Positions 7,202-14,663 of a stretch of DNA of 18,238 bases are shown here, in pieces. The DNA lies in the NCBI GenBank assembly GCA_002345625.1, contig DDWE01000004.1, positions 1-18,238 of the forward strand, in the 5' to 3' direction. The stretch is from Desulfuromonadaceae bacterium UBA2294. Lineage in GTDB: Bacteria; Desulfobacterota; Desulfuromonadia; Desulfuromonadales; UBA2294. The notes beneath the pieces were generated by a model. That model was not told the origin of the DNA and did no database searches. It saw only the letters and a program-made list of their open reading frames with translations. Both the position numbers and the translations under genes were made by a program. Positions within the stretch are counted from its first letter, which is position 1; each line of letters starts with the position of its first letter.

Positions 7202-7729
7202 TCAGTCGTGGTGCCTCTTCTCTTCCTTTGTAAAAAGATCCTCAACCGTTTCAGTCTGCTGCAGGGACAGGATGTGGTTGATCAGGTGCCAGCGGTCGGC
7301 TGCACCGAGCCCGGGGAAGGGGGGCATGCCGGTCGCTTCGGTGCCGTTGCCGATGATCCAGAATTTCTCACCGGGGTTGTACATGCCGCTGTGATGGGTG
7401 TCGAGAAAGTTGGCAGGCGGGGTCGGTAAGGCTGCCGCTGCCGGTCCCTTGCCGTCCCCTTTTTCGCCGTGACAGACAGCACAGTTCTGCACGAACAACT
7501 CTTTGCCCCTTGCCAGGGACTCCACATCTGGAACAACTGGGGTTCGCTCCATAATCCGGTATTCCTCGGGCACTTTTTCCTTGACCGCCATCATCGCTTG
7601 CATGTGCGGGTCCATCTTTGTTTTTTCCGAATGCTTCTCCTTGCCGTGAGCCATCGCCGAACCGACAGCTGCGATTACCAATAACAACGCGAACAGGGTG
7701 AGCCGGCACATAAATCGAATTTCGATCAT
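7202..7729 (-). CDS. Periplasmic monoheme class I cytochrome c
   Basis: A 175-residue precursor with a signal peptide cleaved after AMA (about residue 27), followed by a Lys/His/Met-rich linker (HGKEKHSEKTKMDPHMQAMM). The single heme site is CAVCH (83-87), followed by GEKGDGKGPAAAALPTPPANF. The probable axial Met is in ATGMPPFPG (Met135), and the C-terminal helix is DRWHLINHILSLQQ. This is the short cytochrome c seen with copper-resistance and oxidase genes, a likely electron carrier, perhaps for electrons from the oxidase or a terminal oxidase (inference). Of two nearby ATGs, 7729 was chosen because GAGAG lies seven bases upstream; the one at 7747 has no ribosome site. It converges with the DUF302 gene, 48 bases apart, and no terminator is obvious between them. 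Confidence 0.92.
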   Translation of the reverse strand: MIEIRFMCRLTLFALLLVIAAVGSAMAHGKEKHSEKTKMDPHMQAMMAVKEKVPEEYRIMERTPVVPDVESLARGKELFVQNCAVCHGEKGDGKGPAAAALPTPPANFLDTHHSGMYNPGEKFWIIGNGTEATGMPPFPGLGAADRWHLINHILSLQQTETVEDLFTKEEKRHHD

Positions 7730-7743
7730 GATAGTTCTCTCTT

Positions 7744-8007
7744 TCATGGACAGGGAACAGCCTTTGGGACGTGGCGTCCCTGGTCACTTGCTATTTCACT
7801 CAGGACAACCCTGGGCGGCTCGGAAGTTTCACAACTCTTTAATACCTCGACCTTACCAGAGACAGCGATTTTTCGCATCAGAGAATCCATCACCGGGCAG
7901 TGTTTCCCAACCATTTCGGCCAATTGTCGCAGTTTCTCTTCCGGTTCGTCGGAGACGATTTTGGTCGTAAAAGAAATCTGTGAAAAACCGGAAGGAACGT
8001 CCGCCAC
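7744..8007 (-). pseudogene. OsmC-family C-terminal remnant
   Basis: An 87-codon frame starts at GTG 8007 (AGGA eight bases upstream). Its first 55 residues match the C-terminal half of OsmC-like peroxiredoxins: SGFSQISFTTKIVSDEPEEK, LRQLAEMVGKHCPVMDSLMR and AVSGKVEVL, with the second catalytic Cys in the HCPV motif. The N-terminal half with the first reactive Cys is missing, and the frame upstream to the stop near 8088 shows no family similarity. Beyond the usual end there is an unrelated 28-residue tail. Peroxidase activity is therefore not expected. Its stop overlaps an ATG just upstream of the cytochrome gene, so it may sit at the head of that transcript. It might still be translated, but I call it a decayed gene. 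Confidence 0.65.
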
Positions 8008-8235
8008 TGCCCATTCCTGCGATGAGCAATGACCACCAAGTTGCCGAGAATTTCTGGTTTGCAGCCGAATAGGAGACTTCCCATCCTATTGTTTAGTTTA
8101 ATGTTCCCCCCTTTCGTTTTATCGGCATATCAATTGCGAGGTCAGAGGTACAGGTCGTAAATTCAGTAGGTTGGGACGAAAATTGTGGGATATCCAACGG
8201 TGACACGAAAAAAACCTACAATTTGCTTTTTTGTC

Positions 8236-8266
8236 TTGACTCTGGTCTATAGTCAAGGGTTTAGGG
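8236..8266 (+). promoter_or_regulatory. MerR-type operator-promoter for the copper export operon
   Basis: A TTGACT -35 box (8236-8241) is followed by a -10-like TTTAGG/TTAGGG (8260-8266) at a spacing of 18-19 bases, longer than the optimal 17, as in MerR-activated promoters. Two overlapping dyads fill it: perfect CTTGACT/AGTCAAG (8235-8241, 8251-8257), and the more MerR-like ACTCTGG/CAAGGGT (8239-8245, 8254-8260; five of seven pairs match). The MerR gene begins 54 bases downstream, so self-activation of the whole operon by metal is the natural reading. Confidence 0.75.
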
Positions 8267-8320
8267 TTGAGTCATCAAGGTCATCACAACAAACAAATTT
8301 CAAAATCGGGAGACAAAAAA

Positions 8321-8746
8321 ATGCTGCATTCCCTCACCATCGGCAAGTTGGCCAAAAAAGCAGACGTCAGTATTGACAGCATCAGATTTTACGAGCGCCG
8401 TGGACTGATCGCCGAACCGACACGAACGGAATCCAATTACCGCGTTTATCCTTTGGAGGCCGCAGACCGGCTGCGGTTTATCAAAAAAGCACAGAGGCTT
8501 GGCTTTTCCTTGGGCGAGATCCAGGAACTCTTGGAGTTGAGCCATGACCCGGTGGCTTCCAAAGCCGATGTAAAAGCGAAAACCGAGGAGAAGATCGAGG
8601 ATATACGGGGTAAAATTCAGGACCTCAGTCGGATGCTGAAAGCCCTGGAACAATTAGACGAAAGCTGTGACGGACATGGACCGATTGCCGAATGTCCAAT
8701 TCTGAAGGCTTTGGCTACAGATGACAGCCATGAGTGTCATCATTAA
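8321..8746 (+). CDS. MerR-family heavy-metal-responsive regulator
   Basis: A 141-residue activator that would untwist the long-spacer promoter upstream when it binds metal. The N-terminal winged HTH is LTIGKLAKKADVSIDSIRFY, ERRGLI, NYRVYPLEAADRLRFIKKAQ and LGFSLGEIQELLEL. A coiled-coil dimer helix follows (about 82-112). The metal loop is CDGHGPIAECPIL (Cys116 and Cys125, eight residues between), plus a HECHH tail. The eight-residue loop matches divalent-type sensors (MerR, ZntR class), whereas CueR has seven. The residue aligned to CueR Ser77 / divalent-sensor Cys is Lys81 (VASKADVK), so a usual ligand position is changed. The start ATG at 8321 follows GGGAG; an open extension to 8267 would overlap the promoter. 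It heads an operon ending in a Cu(I)-type ATPase, which suggests copper or silver; the exact metal is uncertain. Confidence 0.93.
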   Translation: MLHSLTIGKLAKKADVSIDSIRFYERRGLIAEPTRTESNYRVYPLEAADRLRFIKKAQRLGFSLGEIQELLELSHDPVASKADVKAKTEEKIEDIRGKIQDLSRMLKALEQLDESCDGHGPIAECPILKALATDDSHECHH

Positions 8747-8765
8747 CCACAAAACGAGGTGATTT

Positions 8766-8912
8766 ATGAACCCGACACTGACAGACATCCTCTGGTACCT
8801 GGCAATCGGCGCATTCTTCATTATGATGATGCGTAAAGGTGGCTGCTGCGGTGGTCACAAGAAAGAACAGAAACAGGAAATCAACGAGAACAAAGTCGAG
8901 CATAAGCATTAA
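8766..8912 (+). CDS. Small membrane peptide with a Cys-Cys/His metal-like motif (48 residues)
   Basis: Complete 49-codon frame from ATG 8766, behind GAGGTG, to TAA 8912. It lies 19 bases after the MerR stop and 73 before the Spy-like gene. One membrane span (about residues 8-22, ILWYLAIGAFFIMMM) is followed by RKGGCCGGHKK and a Lys/Glu-rich tail ending VEHKH. Small single-span peptides with Gly-rich Cys/His segments occur beside copper ATPases, but I cannot name a family for this one. The paired Cys plus His on what is probably the cytosolic side (positive-inside rule) could hand metal to the ATPase encoded downstream, or act as an ATPase accessory peptide; this is inference. Confidence 0.75.
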   Translation: MNPTLTDILWYLAIGAFFIMMMRKGGCCGGHKKEQKQEINENKVEHKH

Positions 8913-8985
8913 TCCGAACCGTATTTTGCCTGATTTTCAGAGCAAAGATAAACATCAAACGATTACAACGATAGAGGAGACCATC

Positions 8986-9630
8986 ATGAAAAGAGTATTG
9001 TTCACCGCTGTTCTGATCAGTGTCTACATCGGGACCACCGTCATTTCCAGCCTGGCTGCATCTGAGCATGAAGCGCACCACCCCGCTGGAGCGCAGTCCG
9101 CTGCGACAACCTCCAAGCAGGGAAAGATGAATCCGCAGGGAATGGCCCAGATGCCCTGTATGGCTGCAGCTGATGCGGGTTCCATGTCGCAGATGATGGG
9201 AATGATGGGTGAGGGAATGGGCGACATGATGGACGCAGGCATGGGTAAGATGATGAGCGCCGGGAAAATGGGGATGATGGAACAGCGCATGGCGCACATG
9301 TTCTACCTGGACCGTGTCGATGAGTTGGGTCTCTCCGCTGACCAGGTCAGCAAACTAAAGACTCTTCACATGGATTGCCGCAAGGACAACATTCGTAACG
9401 CCGCCGAGGCGAAGATCGCCCGACTCGATCTCGCTGACTTGCTTTCTGGCGACAACTGGACACTGAAGGACGCAGAAGCTCTGGTTCGCAAAATCCAGAA
9501 ACTCGAAGGCGATATTCAGGTTCGTCATCTGCAGGCCATAAGCGATGCCCATAAAGTTCTGACCAACGAGCAGTTGAAGCAGGCGCGTTCGGGCGAGGCG
9601 TCTGGCAATCTGGAAAGCTTGTTTCAATAA
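8986..9630 (+). CDS. Periplasmic Spy/CpxP/ZraP-like protein with a Met-rich segment
   Basis: A 214-residue exported protein with a signal peptide (about residues 1-25, ending LAA). The mature N-terminus is His-rich (SEHEAHHPAG). Residues 48-105 are extremely Met-rich, for example MSQMMGMMGEGMGDMMDAGM, a typical soft-metal Cu(I)/Ag(I) binding composition. The rest is the helical Spy/CpxP fold: FYLDRVDELGLSADQVSKLK, then a helix with a single Cys (HMDCRKDN), DLADLLSGDNWTLKDAEALV, and the LTXXQ-like motif LTNEQL. It probably sequesters copper and protects or senses envelope damage. The start at 8986 was chosen because AGAGGAG precedes it and the signal peptide begins there; the longer upstream frame lies over the preceding gene. 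Members vary, so sensor and chaperone roles cannot be told apart. Confidence 0.9.
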   Translation: MKRVLFTAVLISVYIGTTVISSLAASEHEAHHPAGAQSAATTSKQGKMNPQGMAQMPCMAAADAGSMSQMMGMMGEGMGDMMDAGMGKMMSAGKMGMMEQRMAHMFYLDRVDELGLSADQVSKLKTLHMDCRKDNIRNAAEAKIARLDLADLLSGDNWTLKDAEALVRKIQKLEGDIQVRHLQAISDAHKVLTNEQLKQARSGEASGNLESLFQ

Positions 9631-9659
9631 GCCTCTATTTTACAGGAAAGGTCTGAGTT

Positions 9660-12098
9660 ATGAGAGATCCGGTTTGCGGCATGGAAACAACCCTTGAGGC
9701 CAAAGGGGGAACAGCCCAATGGCAGGGAGGAACCTTCGCATTCTGCTCGGAGAAATGCCGAGAGAAGTTCACGGCTGATCCCGAAGCCTATGTAAAAAAC
9801 CCTGCCAAGGACCCGGTTTGCGGCATGACCGTCAGCGCAGAGAAAAACGCCGGCTCTCATACCCACGAGGGGACAGAGTACCTGTTCTGCTCCAGCAAGT
9901 GCCGGGAGAAATTTGCCGCCGACCCGGAGGCCTACCTCCATCCGCAGCCGAAGACAGCCGATCCGGCGGACGCGTCGCGGGAATATACCTGCCCGATGCA
10001 CCCCGAAATTGTCCAGCAGGGGCCGGGCAGCTGCCCCAAGTGCGGCATGGACCTGGAGCCGATGGCTGCCTCCGCTGAGGACGACGAAGAGGAAGAAGCG
10101 GCGATTCGCAGTTTGAAACGCAAGACTTTGGTCGCCGGTGTGCTGACCCTGCCGGTGCTGCTGCTCGCTTTCGACAGCATGATCCCCGGGCTCTCCTTTG
10201 AAGGGTACCTTTCGGCGCGGCTGCAGGGCTGGCTGGAACTGGTTCTGGCGACACCGGTCATCCTCTGGGCGGGCAGCCTCTTTTTCACCCGCGGCTGGCA
10301 ATCGATCGTCAACCGCAGCCTGAACATGTTCACCCTGATCATGCTGGGGGTCGGTGCCGCCTATGCTTATAGTGTCATGGCGGTTCTGTTTCCCGACCTC
10401 TTCCCGGAATCCTTCCGCAGGCAGGGTGAGGTCGCGCTTTATTTCGAAGCTGGCGCGGTCATCACCACCCTCATCCTGCTCGGGCAATGGCTCGAAGCCC
10501 GCGCCCGTCGGCAGACCGGTCAAGCGATTCAGAGTCTGCTCAATCTCGCGGCCAAAACCGCGCATCGACTCAAGGATGACGGTGAAGAAGAGGAGGTGGA
10601 GATTGATGTGATTCAAAAGGGCGACCGTCTGCGCGTGCGTCCCGGCGAAAAAATTCCCCTCGACGGCGTCATTCTCGACGGCAAGAGCACCATCGACGAA
10701 TCCATGCTCACCGGCGAGCCGATCCCCGTGGAGAAAGGCGAAGACGACAAGGTGATCGGCGCTACGGTCAACCAAACGGGCAGCTTCATTATGCGTGCTG
10801 AGGCCGTAGGTGAGGAGACCATGCTTTCGCAAATCGTGAAAATGGTTGCCGAAGCCCAACGCAGTCGGGCACCAATCCAGAAACTGGCCGACCAGGTCGC
10901 GGGCTATTTTGTGCCTGCGGTCGTGTTGACCGCGCTGATCGCTTTCGGCGTCTGGGCCGCCTTCGGCCCCGCGCCGGCCATGTCCTACGCCATCGTCGTG
11001 GCCGTCTCCGTGCTGATCATCGCCTGCCCCTGCGCACTGGGTCTGGCCACACCCATGTCGATTATGGTCGGGGTCGGCAAGGGCGCCCAAAGCGGCATCC
11101 TGATCAAAAACGCCGAAGCCATCGAGCGCGCCGAGAAAGTCACCCACCTCATTACCGACAAGACCGGCACGCTCACCGAAGGCAAGCCATCGGTGGTCGA
11201 TGCGCAATCGCCGGACGGCGTTGAGCCCGGCGACTTGCTGCGCCTGGCGGCGGCCGTCGAGGCGCAGTCCGAACACCCTCTCGCCCGGGCTGTTGTCGAT
11301 AAGGCGAAGGAAGAAGGGCTCGAACTGCCGGATATCACAGATTTCGAGAGCACGACCGGTGGCGGTGTCCAGGCCAGGGTCGAGGGCAAGATGATTCGAA
11401 TCGGCAAACGGGGCTTCCTCGAAGCGAAAAACATTACCATCCCCGACGCGCTATCGCAGGAGGCAGAGCGTCTGCAAGGCGAGGCCAAGACAGTGATCTG
11501 GGCCGGACGCGACGATCAGCTGCTCGGTCTCATCGCCATCGCCGATCCGATCAAAAAGACCTCGAAAGAGGCCATCGAGTCGCTGCACGCAATGGGGATC
11601 ACCGTGGTCATGTGCACGGGGGACAATCCGCGTACCGCCAAAGCCGTGGCCAAAGAGCTGGGGATCGACGAAGTGCATGCCGAAGTCTCTCCTGAGGACA
11701 AACAGCGTATCGTCAACGAATTGAAGGACAAGGGATATCGCGTTGCCATGGCGGGTGACGGAATCAACGACGCCCCCGCCCTCGCTGCGGCTGATGTAGG
11801 CGTCGCCATGGGCACCGGTACGGACGTCGCCATCGAGAGCGCTGGGTTGACTCTCGTCAAGGGCGACCTGCGAGGTATTGTCAGCGGCCTGCGCCTCAGC
11901 CGTGCGGTCATGCGCAATATCCGCCAGAATCTGTTTTTCGCCTTCATCTACAACGCTGCCGGCGTGCCCATTGCCGCCGGAATACTCTATCCCTTTTTCG
12001 GCATCCTGCTCAGCCCGATGATCGCCGGTGCCGCTATGGCCTTCAGTTCGCTCTCGGTGGTCAGCAACGCCTTGCGGCTGCGCAAGTTTTCTCTATAA
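9660..12098 (+). CDS. copA: Cu(I)-exporting P1B-type ATPase with two N-terminal YHS domains
   Basis: An 812-residue inner-membrane pump that exports Cu(I) from the cytoplasm using ATP. The N-terminus has two YHS/TRASH domains (about 1-45 with DPVCGM and FCSEKCREKF; 50-93 with DPVCGM and FCSSKCREKF), then a heavy-metal-binding domain (YTCPMHPEIVQQGPGSCPKC, 109-134). There is no CXXC-type HMA domain. Catalytic motifs are all present: TGEP, the CPC metal site in membrane helix 6 (Cys456-Pro-Cys458), the phosphorylated Asp500 in DKTGTLTEGK, the SEHPLA motif and GDGINDAP. The Cu(I) signatures YN (FIYNAAGVP) and MxxSS (MAFSSLSVVSN) support P1B-1 specificity. It lies 29 bases after the Spy-like gene, downstream of the MerR promoter; the start ATG is preceded by AGGAAAGG. 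Confidence 0.96.
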   Translation: MRDPVCGMETTLEAKGGTAQWQGGTFAFCSEKCREKFTADPEAYVKNPAKDPVCGMTVSAEKNAGSHTHEGTEYLFCSSKCREKFAADPEAYLHPQPKTADPADASREYTCPMHPEIVQQGPGSCPKCGMDLEPMAASAEDDEEEEAAIRSLKRKTLVAGVLTLPVLLLAFDSMIPGLSFEGYLSARLQGWLELVLATPVILWAGSLFFTRGWQSIVNRSLNMFTLIMLGVGAAYAYSVMAVLFPDLFPESFRRQGEVALYFEAGAVITTLILLGQWLEARARRQTGQAIQSLLNLAAKTAHRLKDDGEEEEVEIDVIQKGDRLRVRPGEKIPLDGVILDGKSTIDESMLTGEPIPVEKGEDDKVIGATVNQTGSFIMRAEAVGEETMLSQIVKMVAEAQRSRAPIQKLADQVAGYFVPAVVLTALIAFGVWAAFGPAPAMSYAIVVAVSVLIIACPCALGLATPMSIMVGVGKGAQSGILIKNAEAIERAEKVTHLITDKTGTLTEGKPSVVDAQSPDGVEPGDLLRLAAAVEAQSEHPLARAVVDKAKEEGLELPDITDFESTTGGGVQARVEGKMIRIGKRGFLEAKNITIPDALSQEAERLQGEAKTVIWAGRDDQLLGLIAIADPIKKTSKEAIESLHAMGITVVMCTGDNPRTAKAVAKELGIDEVHAEVSPEDKQRIVNELKDKGYRVAMAGDGINDAPALAAADVGVAMGTGTDVAIESAGLTLVKGDLRGIVSGLRLSRAVMRNIRQNLFFAFIYNAAGVPIAAGILYPFFGILLSPMIAGAAMAFSSLSVVSNALRLRKFSL

Positions 12099-12176
12099 AT
12101 AAGCGTGCCGGACGACGTTAGGTGAATTCGTACATGGAATCGATCAAGATCGAACTTATAAACAACCGGAGCTTTC

Positions 12177-13529
12177 ATGGCTAAAAATGATGACAGAACG
12201 ACGCAGTACCGCGAAGGCAGCCTGACGTTGGCGGGGACGGTCATGCTGGGAACCGGTGTCATGATAGGCGCCGGCATCTTTGCGCTGACCGGGCAGATGG
12301 CGCAGATGACGGGGGTTCTCTTTCCGCTGGCGTTTCTGGCCGCGGCCGTAATTGTCGCTATTAGCGCCTATTCCTACATCAAGATCTCTAACGCCTATCC
12401 GTCCGCCGGTGGTATCGGCATGTATCTGCACAAGGCCTACGGAGACCGGCTGCCGACGGCCTTTAATGCACTGCTGATGTATTTTTCAATGGTGATCGCC
12501 CAAAGCTTTCTTGCCCGCACGTTCGGTGCCTATACCATGCAGCTTTTCGGCGGAGACGCGAGTGGTCGCATGGTGCCCATTCTCGGGGTGTCACTCCTCC
12601 TGGTGGTCTTTCTGATCAACCTGTCAGGCAACAGTCTGATTCAGGGCGTGGCCTCCTTTATCGGTATTCTGAAAATCGTGGGGATACTGATCTTTGGAAT
12701 TGTGGGTGTCTGGATTGCCGATAGTATCTCCGTCGACTTCTCCCGCACGGGAGAAGCCGGAACCATTGGCAATTTCCTGGGGGCGACTGCGCTCGGAATA
12801 CTGGCGTTCAAGGGATTCACAACGATCACCAACAGCGGCTCGGAGGTGCAAGATCCCCATCGTAATGTTGGTCGCGCCATCATGATTTCCATTGCCGCGT
12901 GCGTGGTGATCTACACCCTGGTCGGTTTCGCCGTTGCGAGCAATCTTTCACTCGCCGAAATCGTCGCGACCCAGAATTACTCCCTTGCCGCTGCAGCCCG
13001 GCCGGCATTGGGCGATTATGGCGTCTGGTTCACTGTGGCCATCGCCATCATGGCCACCGCCGGTGGCCTTCTGGCCAGTGTTTTTGCAGTCTCGCGCATG
13101 CTGGCGATGCTGACGGAAATGAAGCTGGTTCCCCACAGTCACTTTGGTATGCCAGGCAGTATCCAGAAGCACACACTGGTCTATACGGTGGTGCTCGGCC
13201 TGTTCCTGACCGCATTCTTTGACCTTTCCCGGATCGCGGCACTGGGTATCGTGTTCTACCTGATCATGGACATTGCCATTCACTGGGGCGTTATCCGCTA
13301 TCTGCGCGAGGACATCAAGGCCAGGGTCTGGGTGCCCGCCCCCGCCATTGTGCTCGATTTACTCGCCCTCGGAGGTTTTGTCTGGGTCAAACTGAATTCC
13401 GACCCCTTTGTGATTGGTGTTGCCGTTGTCACGATGGTCGTCATAGCGGTCGGCGAGCTGATTTTCCTGAAAAAGACGGCGGGAGCCAGACAGTCTGATC
13501 AAGAGGAATCTGATGCGCACCATCACTGA
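12177..13529 (+). CDS. APC-superfamily amino-acid-permease-like transporter
   Basis: A 450-residue polytopic inner-membrane protein with about twelve hydrophobic segments. The first helix has the APC signature GVMIGAGIFALTGQ, followed by SYIKISNAYPSAGGIGMYLH and, in the middle, AFKGFTTITNSGSEVQDPHR, the conserved helix-6 region of this family. The C-terminus is a short His-containing tail (DAHHH). Family members carry amino acids or polyamines; the substrate is not evident. The start ATG has CCGGAG five bases upstream. It follows the ATPase by 78 bases in the same direction, so co-transcription from the metal promoter is plausible. Possible roles are uptake of a copper-chelating amino acid such as His or Cys, or export of a metal complex, but nothing in the sequence decides. 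Confidence 0.88.
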   Translation: MAKNDDRTTQYREGSLTLAGTVMLGTGVMIGAGIFALTGQMAQMTGVLFPLAFLAAAVIVAISAYSYIKISNAYPSAGGIGMYLHKAYGDRLPTAFNALLMYFSMVIAQSFLARTFGAYTMQLFGGDASGRMVPILGVSLLLVVFLINLSGNSLIQGVASFIGILKIVGILIFGIVGVWIADSISVDFSRTGEAGTIGNFLGATALGILAFKGFTTITNSGSEVQDPHRNVGRAIMISIAACVVIYTLVGFAVASNLSLAEIVATQNYSLAAAARPALGDYGVWFTVAIAIMATAGGLLASVFAVSRMLAMLTEMKLVPHSHFGMPGSIQKHTLVYTVVLGLFLTAFFDLSRIAALGIVFYLIMDIAIHWGVIRYLREDIKARVWVPAPAIVLDLLALGGFVWVKLNSDPFVIGVAVVTMVVIAVGELIFLKKTAGARQSDQEESDAHHH

Positions 13530-13558
13530 AAACCGAAATTGAAACGGAGGTTATGACC

Positions 13559-13786
13559 ATGATGGGGAATCACATGTATTATGACACGATGTGGGCAGGG
13601 CACTGGCTGTGGATGCTGGTCATTGCTGTTGCAGTCGTCATCCCGGTCTGGCGTATCTGCCAGCGCACCGGCTATCCGGGCTGGGCGGGTATCCTGATCC
13701 TGTTTCCTGTTATTAATCTCATTTTTCTTTACTTCCTGGCGTTTGCGGCTTGGCCGGCGGATAAAACCGGAGATCAGAATGGCTGA
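13559..13786 (+). CDS. Small inner-membrane protein, two predicted spans
   Basis: A 75-residue protein with two hydrophobic helices (WLWMLVIAVAVVIPVW and GILILFPVINLIFLYFLAFA) joined by RICQRTGYPGWA, a loop pattern common in small uncharacterised membrane proteins (a hydrophobic hairpin around R-x-x-x-x-x-GYxGW). The N-terminus is Met/His-bearing (MMGNHMYYDTMW), which may be relevant in a copper operon. The ATG at 13559 sits eight bases after GGAGG and is preferred to the ATG at 13553, which is only two bases away. It lies 29 bases after the permease gene. The following 162 bases to the methyltransferase-like gene have no supported gene. Function unknown. Confidence 0.75.
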   Translation: MMGNHMYYDTMWAGHWLWMLVIAVAVVIPVWRICQRTGYPGWAGILILFPVINLIFLYFLAFAAWPADKTGDQNG

Positions 13787-13948
13787 GCACCGACACGCCT
13801 ACAGATCACCTGCTAATCTGGCGGAATGTCGGGGCATTGCATATCGCGTTTCGGCGATGAGTTTGGCCAGCAGGTCACACCCGTGTACACGACGTCTTTG
13901 CCGCAAATTTTCGTCACAAACCGTCTGCGAAGACTTTGGAGTTGAGAG

Positions 13949-14620
13949 ATGAATGAATCGTTCAGTCATAGTGGAGCATGGGGCCTTGCGATTATCGTCA
14001 TCGTGTTGATCTCCTGGTTTTTCTATCGTTATTTTGCGCCGAAGAATTGGCGCGAGTGGGCAGGCGCCGGGGTGGTGCAGGCCTTTATCATCGCGCTATA
14101 CGCCGAGATGTACGGCTTCCCGCTCACCATTTATCTGCTGGTGCGTTTCTTTGGTCTCGACAGCGAGTACGTCAGCGCCAACCTCTGGTCCACGCTGGTC
14201 GGGCTGGGCGAGGCCGGCATGTTCGTCTCAATGTTGCTGGGCTACGCGCTCGCCTTCATCGGCATCGGTCTTTTCATCCAGGGCTGGCGTCAGGTGCACC
14301 GGGCACGCAAAGAAGATAGACTGGTTACTGACGGGCTTTATGCTTATGTGCGAAATCCTCAGTACACCGGCTTGTTCATTGCGCTGTTCGGCGAAGGTGT
14401 GGTGCACTGGCCAACGCTGTTCTCGGTCGGACTGTTCCCGGTGATTGTGCTCGTCTACGTCTGGCTGGCGTATCGTGAGGAAGCGCAGATGATCGACCGG
14501 TTTGGCGACGCCTACCGCGCATATCGGCGGCAAGTGCCTATGTTTATCCCTCGCTGGGGTCAATGGCGGCAACTTGCGGATGTTTCACAGGATCTCTCCG
14601 ATCACGAGGATTCTGGGTGA
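13949..14620 (+). CDS. Isoprenylcysteine methyltransferase-like (ICMT/PEMT family) membrane protein
   Basis: A 223-residue inner-membrane protein with about five spans. The C-terminal half holds the SAM-binding signature of the ICMT/phospholipid methyltransferase family: LVTDGLYAYVRNPQYTGLFI, then LAYREEAQMIDRFGDAYRAY and RRQVPMFIPRW, matching G-x-Y-x-x-x-RNPxYxG and EE-x3-x3-FG-x2-Y-x2-Y-x3-VP. In bacteria the substrate is generally unknown, and such proteins recur in heavy-metal gene clusters. The start ATG at 13949 has GGAG seven bases upstream. The N-terminal membrane part (about 1-110) is longer than in minimal members. It is codirectional with the export operon, but the 162-base gap upstream could hold its own promoter. 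Confidence 0.88.
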   Translation: MNESFSHSGAWGLAIIVIVLISWFFYRYFAPKNWREWAGAGVVQAFIIALYAEMYGFPLTIYLLVRFFGLDSEYVSANLWSTLVGLGEAGMFVSMLLGYALAFIGIGLFIQGWRQVHRARKEDRLVTDGLYAYVRNPQYTGLFIALFGEGVVHWPTLFSVGLFPVIVLVYVWLAYREEAQMIDRFGDAYRAYRRQVPMFIPRWGQWRQLADVSQDLSDHEDSG

Positions 14621-14663
14621 CCGTTGTTGAGTCAGCATCAGACCGCAGTGGAAGGGTAACGAT

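Noticed and set aside
9624..11276. 550-codon minus-strand frame opposite the ATPase gene.
   Set aside because: High-GC antisense shadow with His/Asp-rich, low-complexity translation and no family features, over an unambiguous ATPase gene.
13779..13952. 57-residue frame overlapping the end of the small membrane protein and the start of the ICMT-like gene.
   Set aside because: The overlaps look like translational coupling, but the composition is Arg/Ser/Cys-rich without domain character and no ribosome site is convincing.
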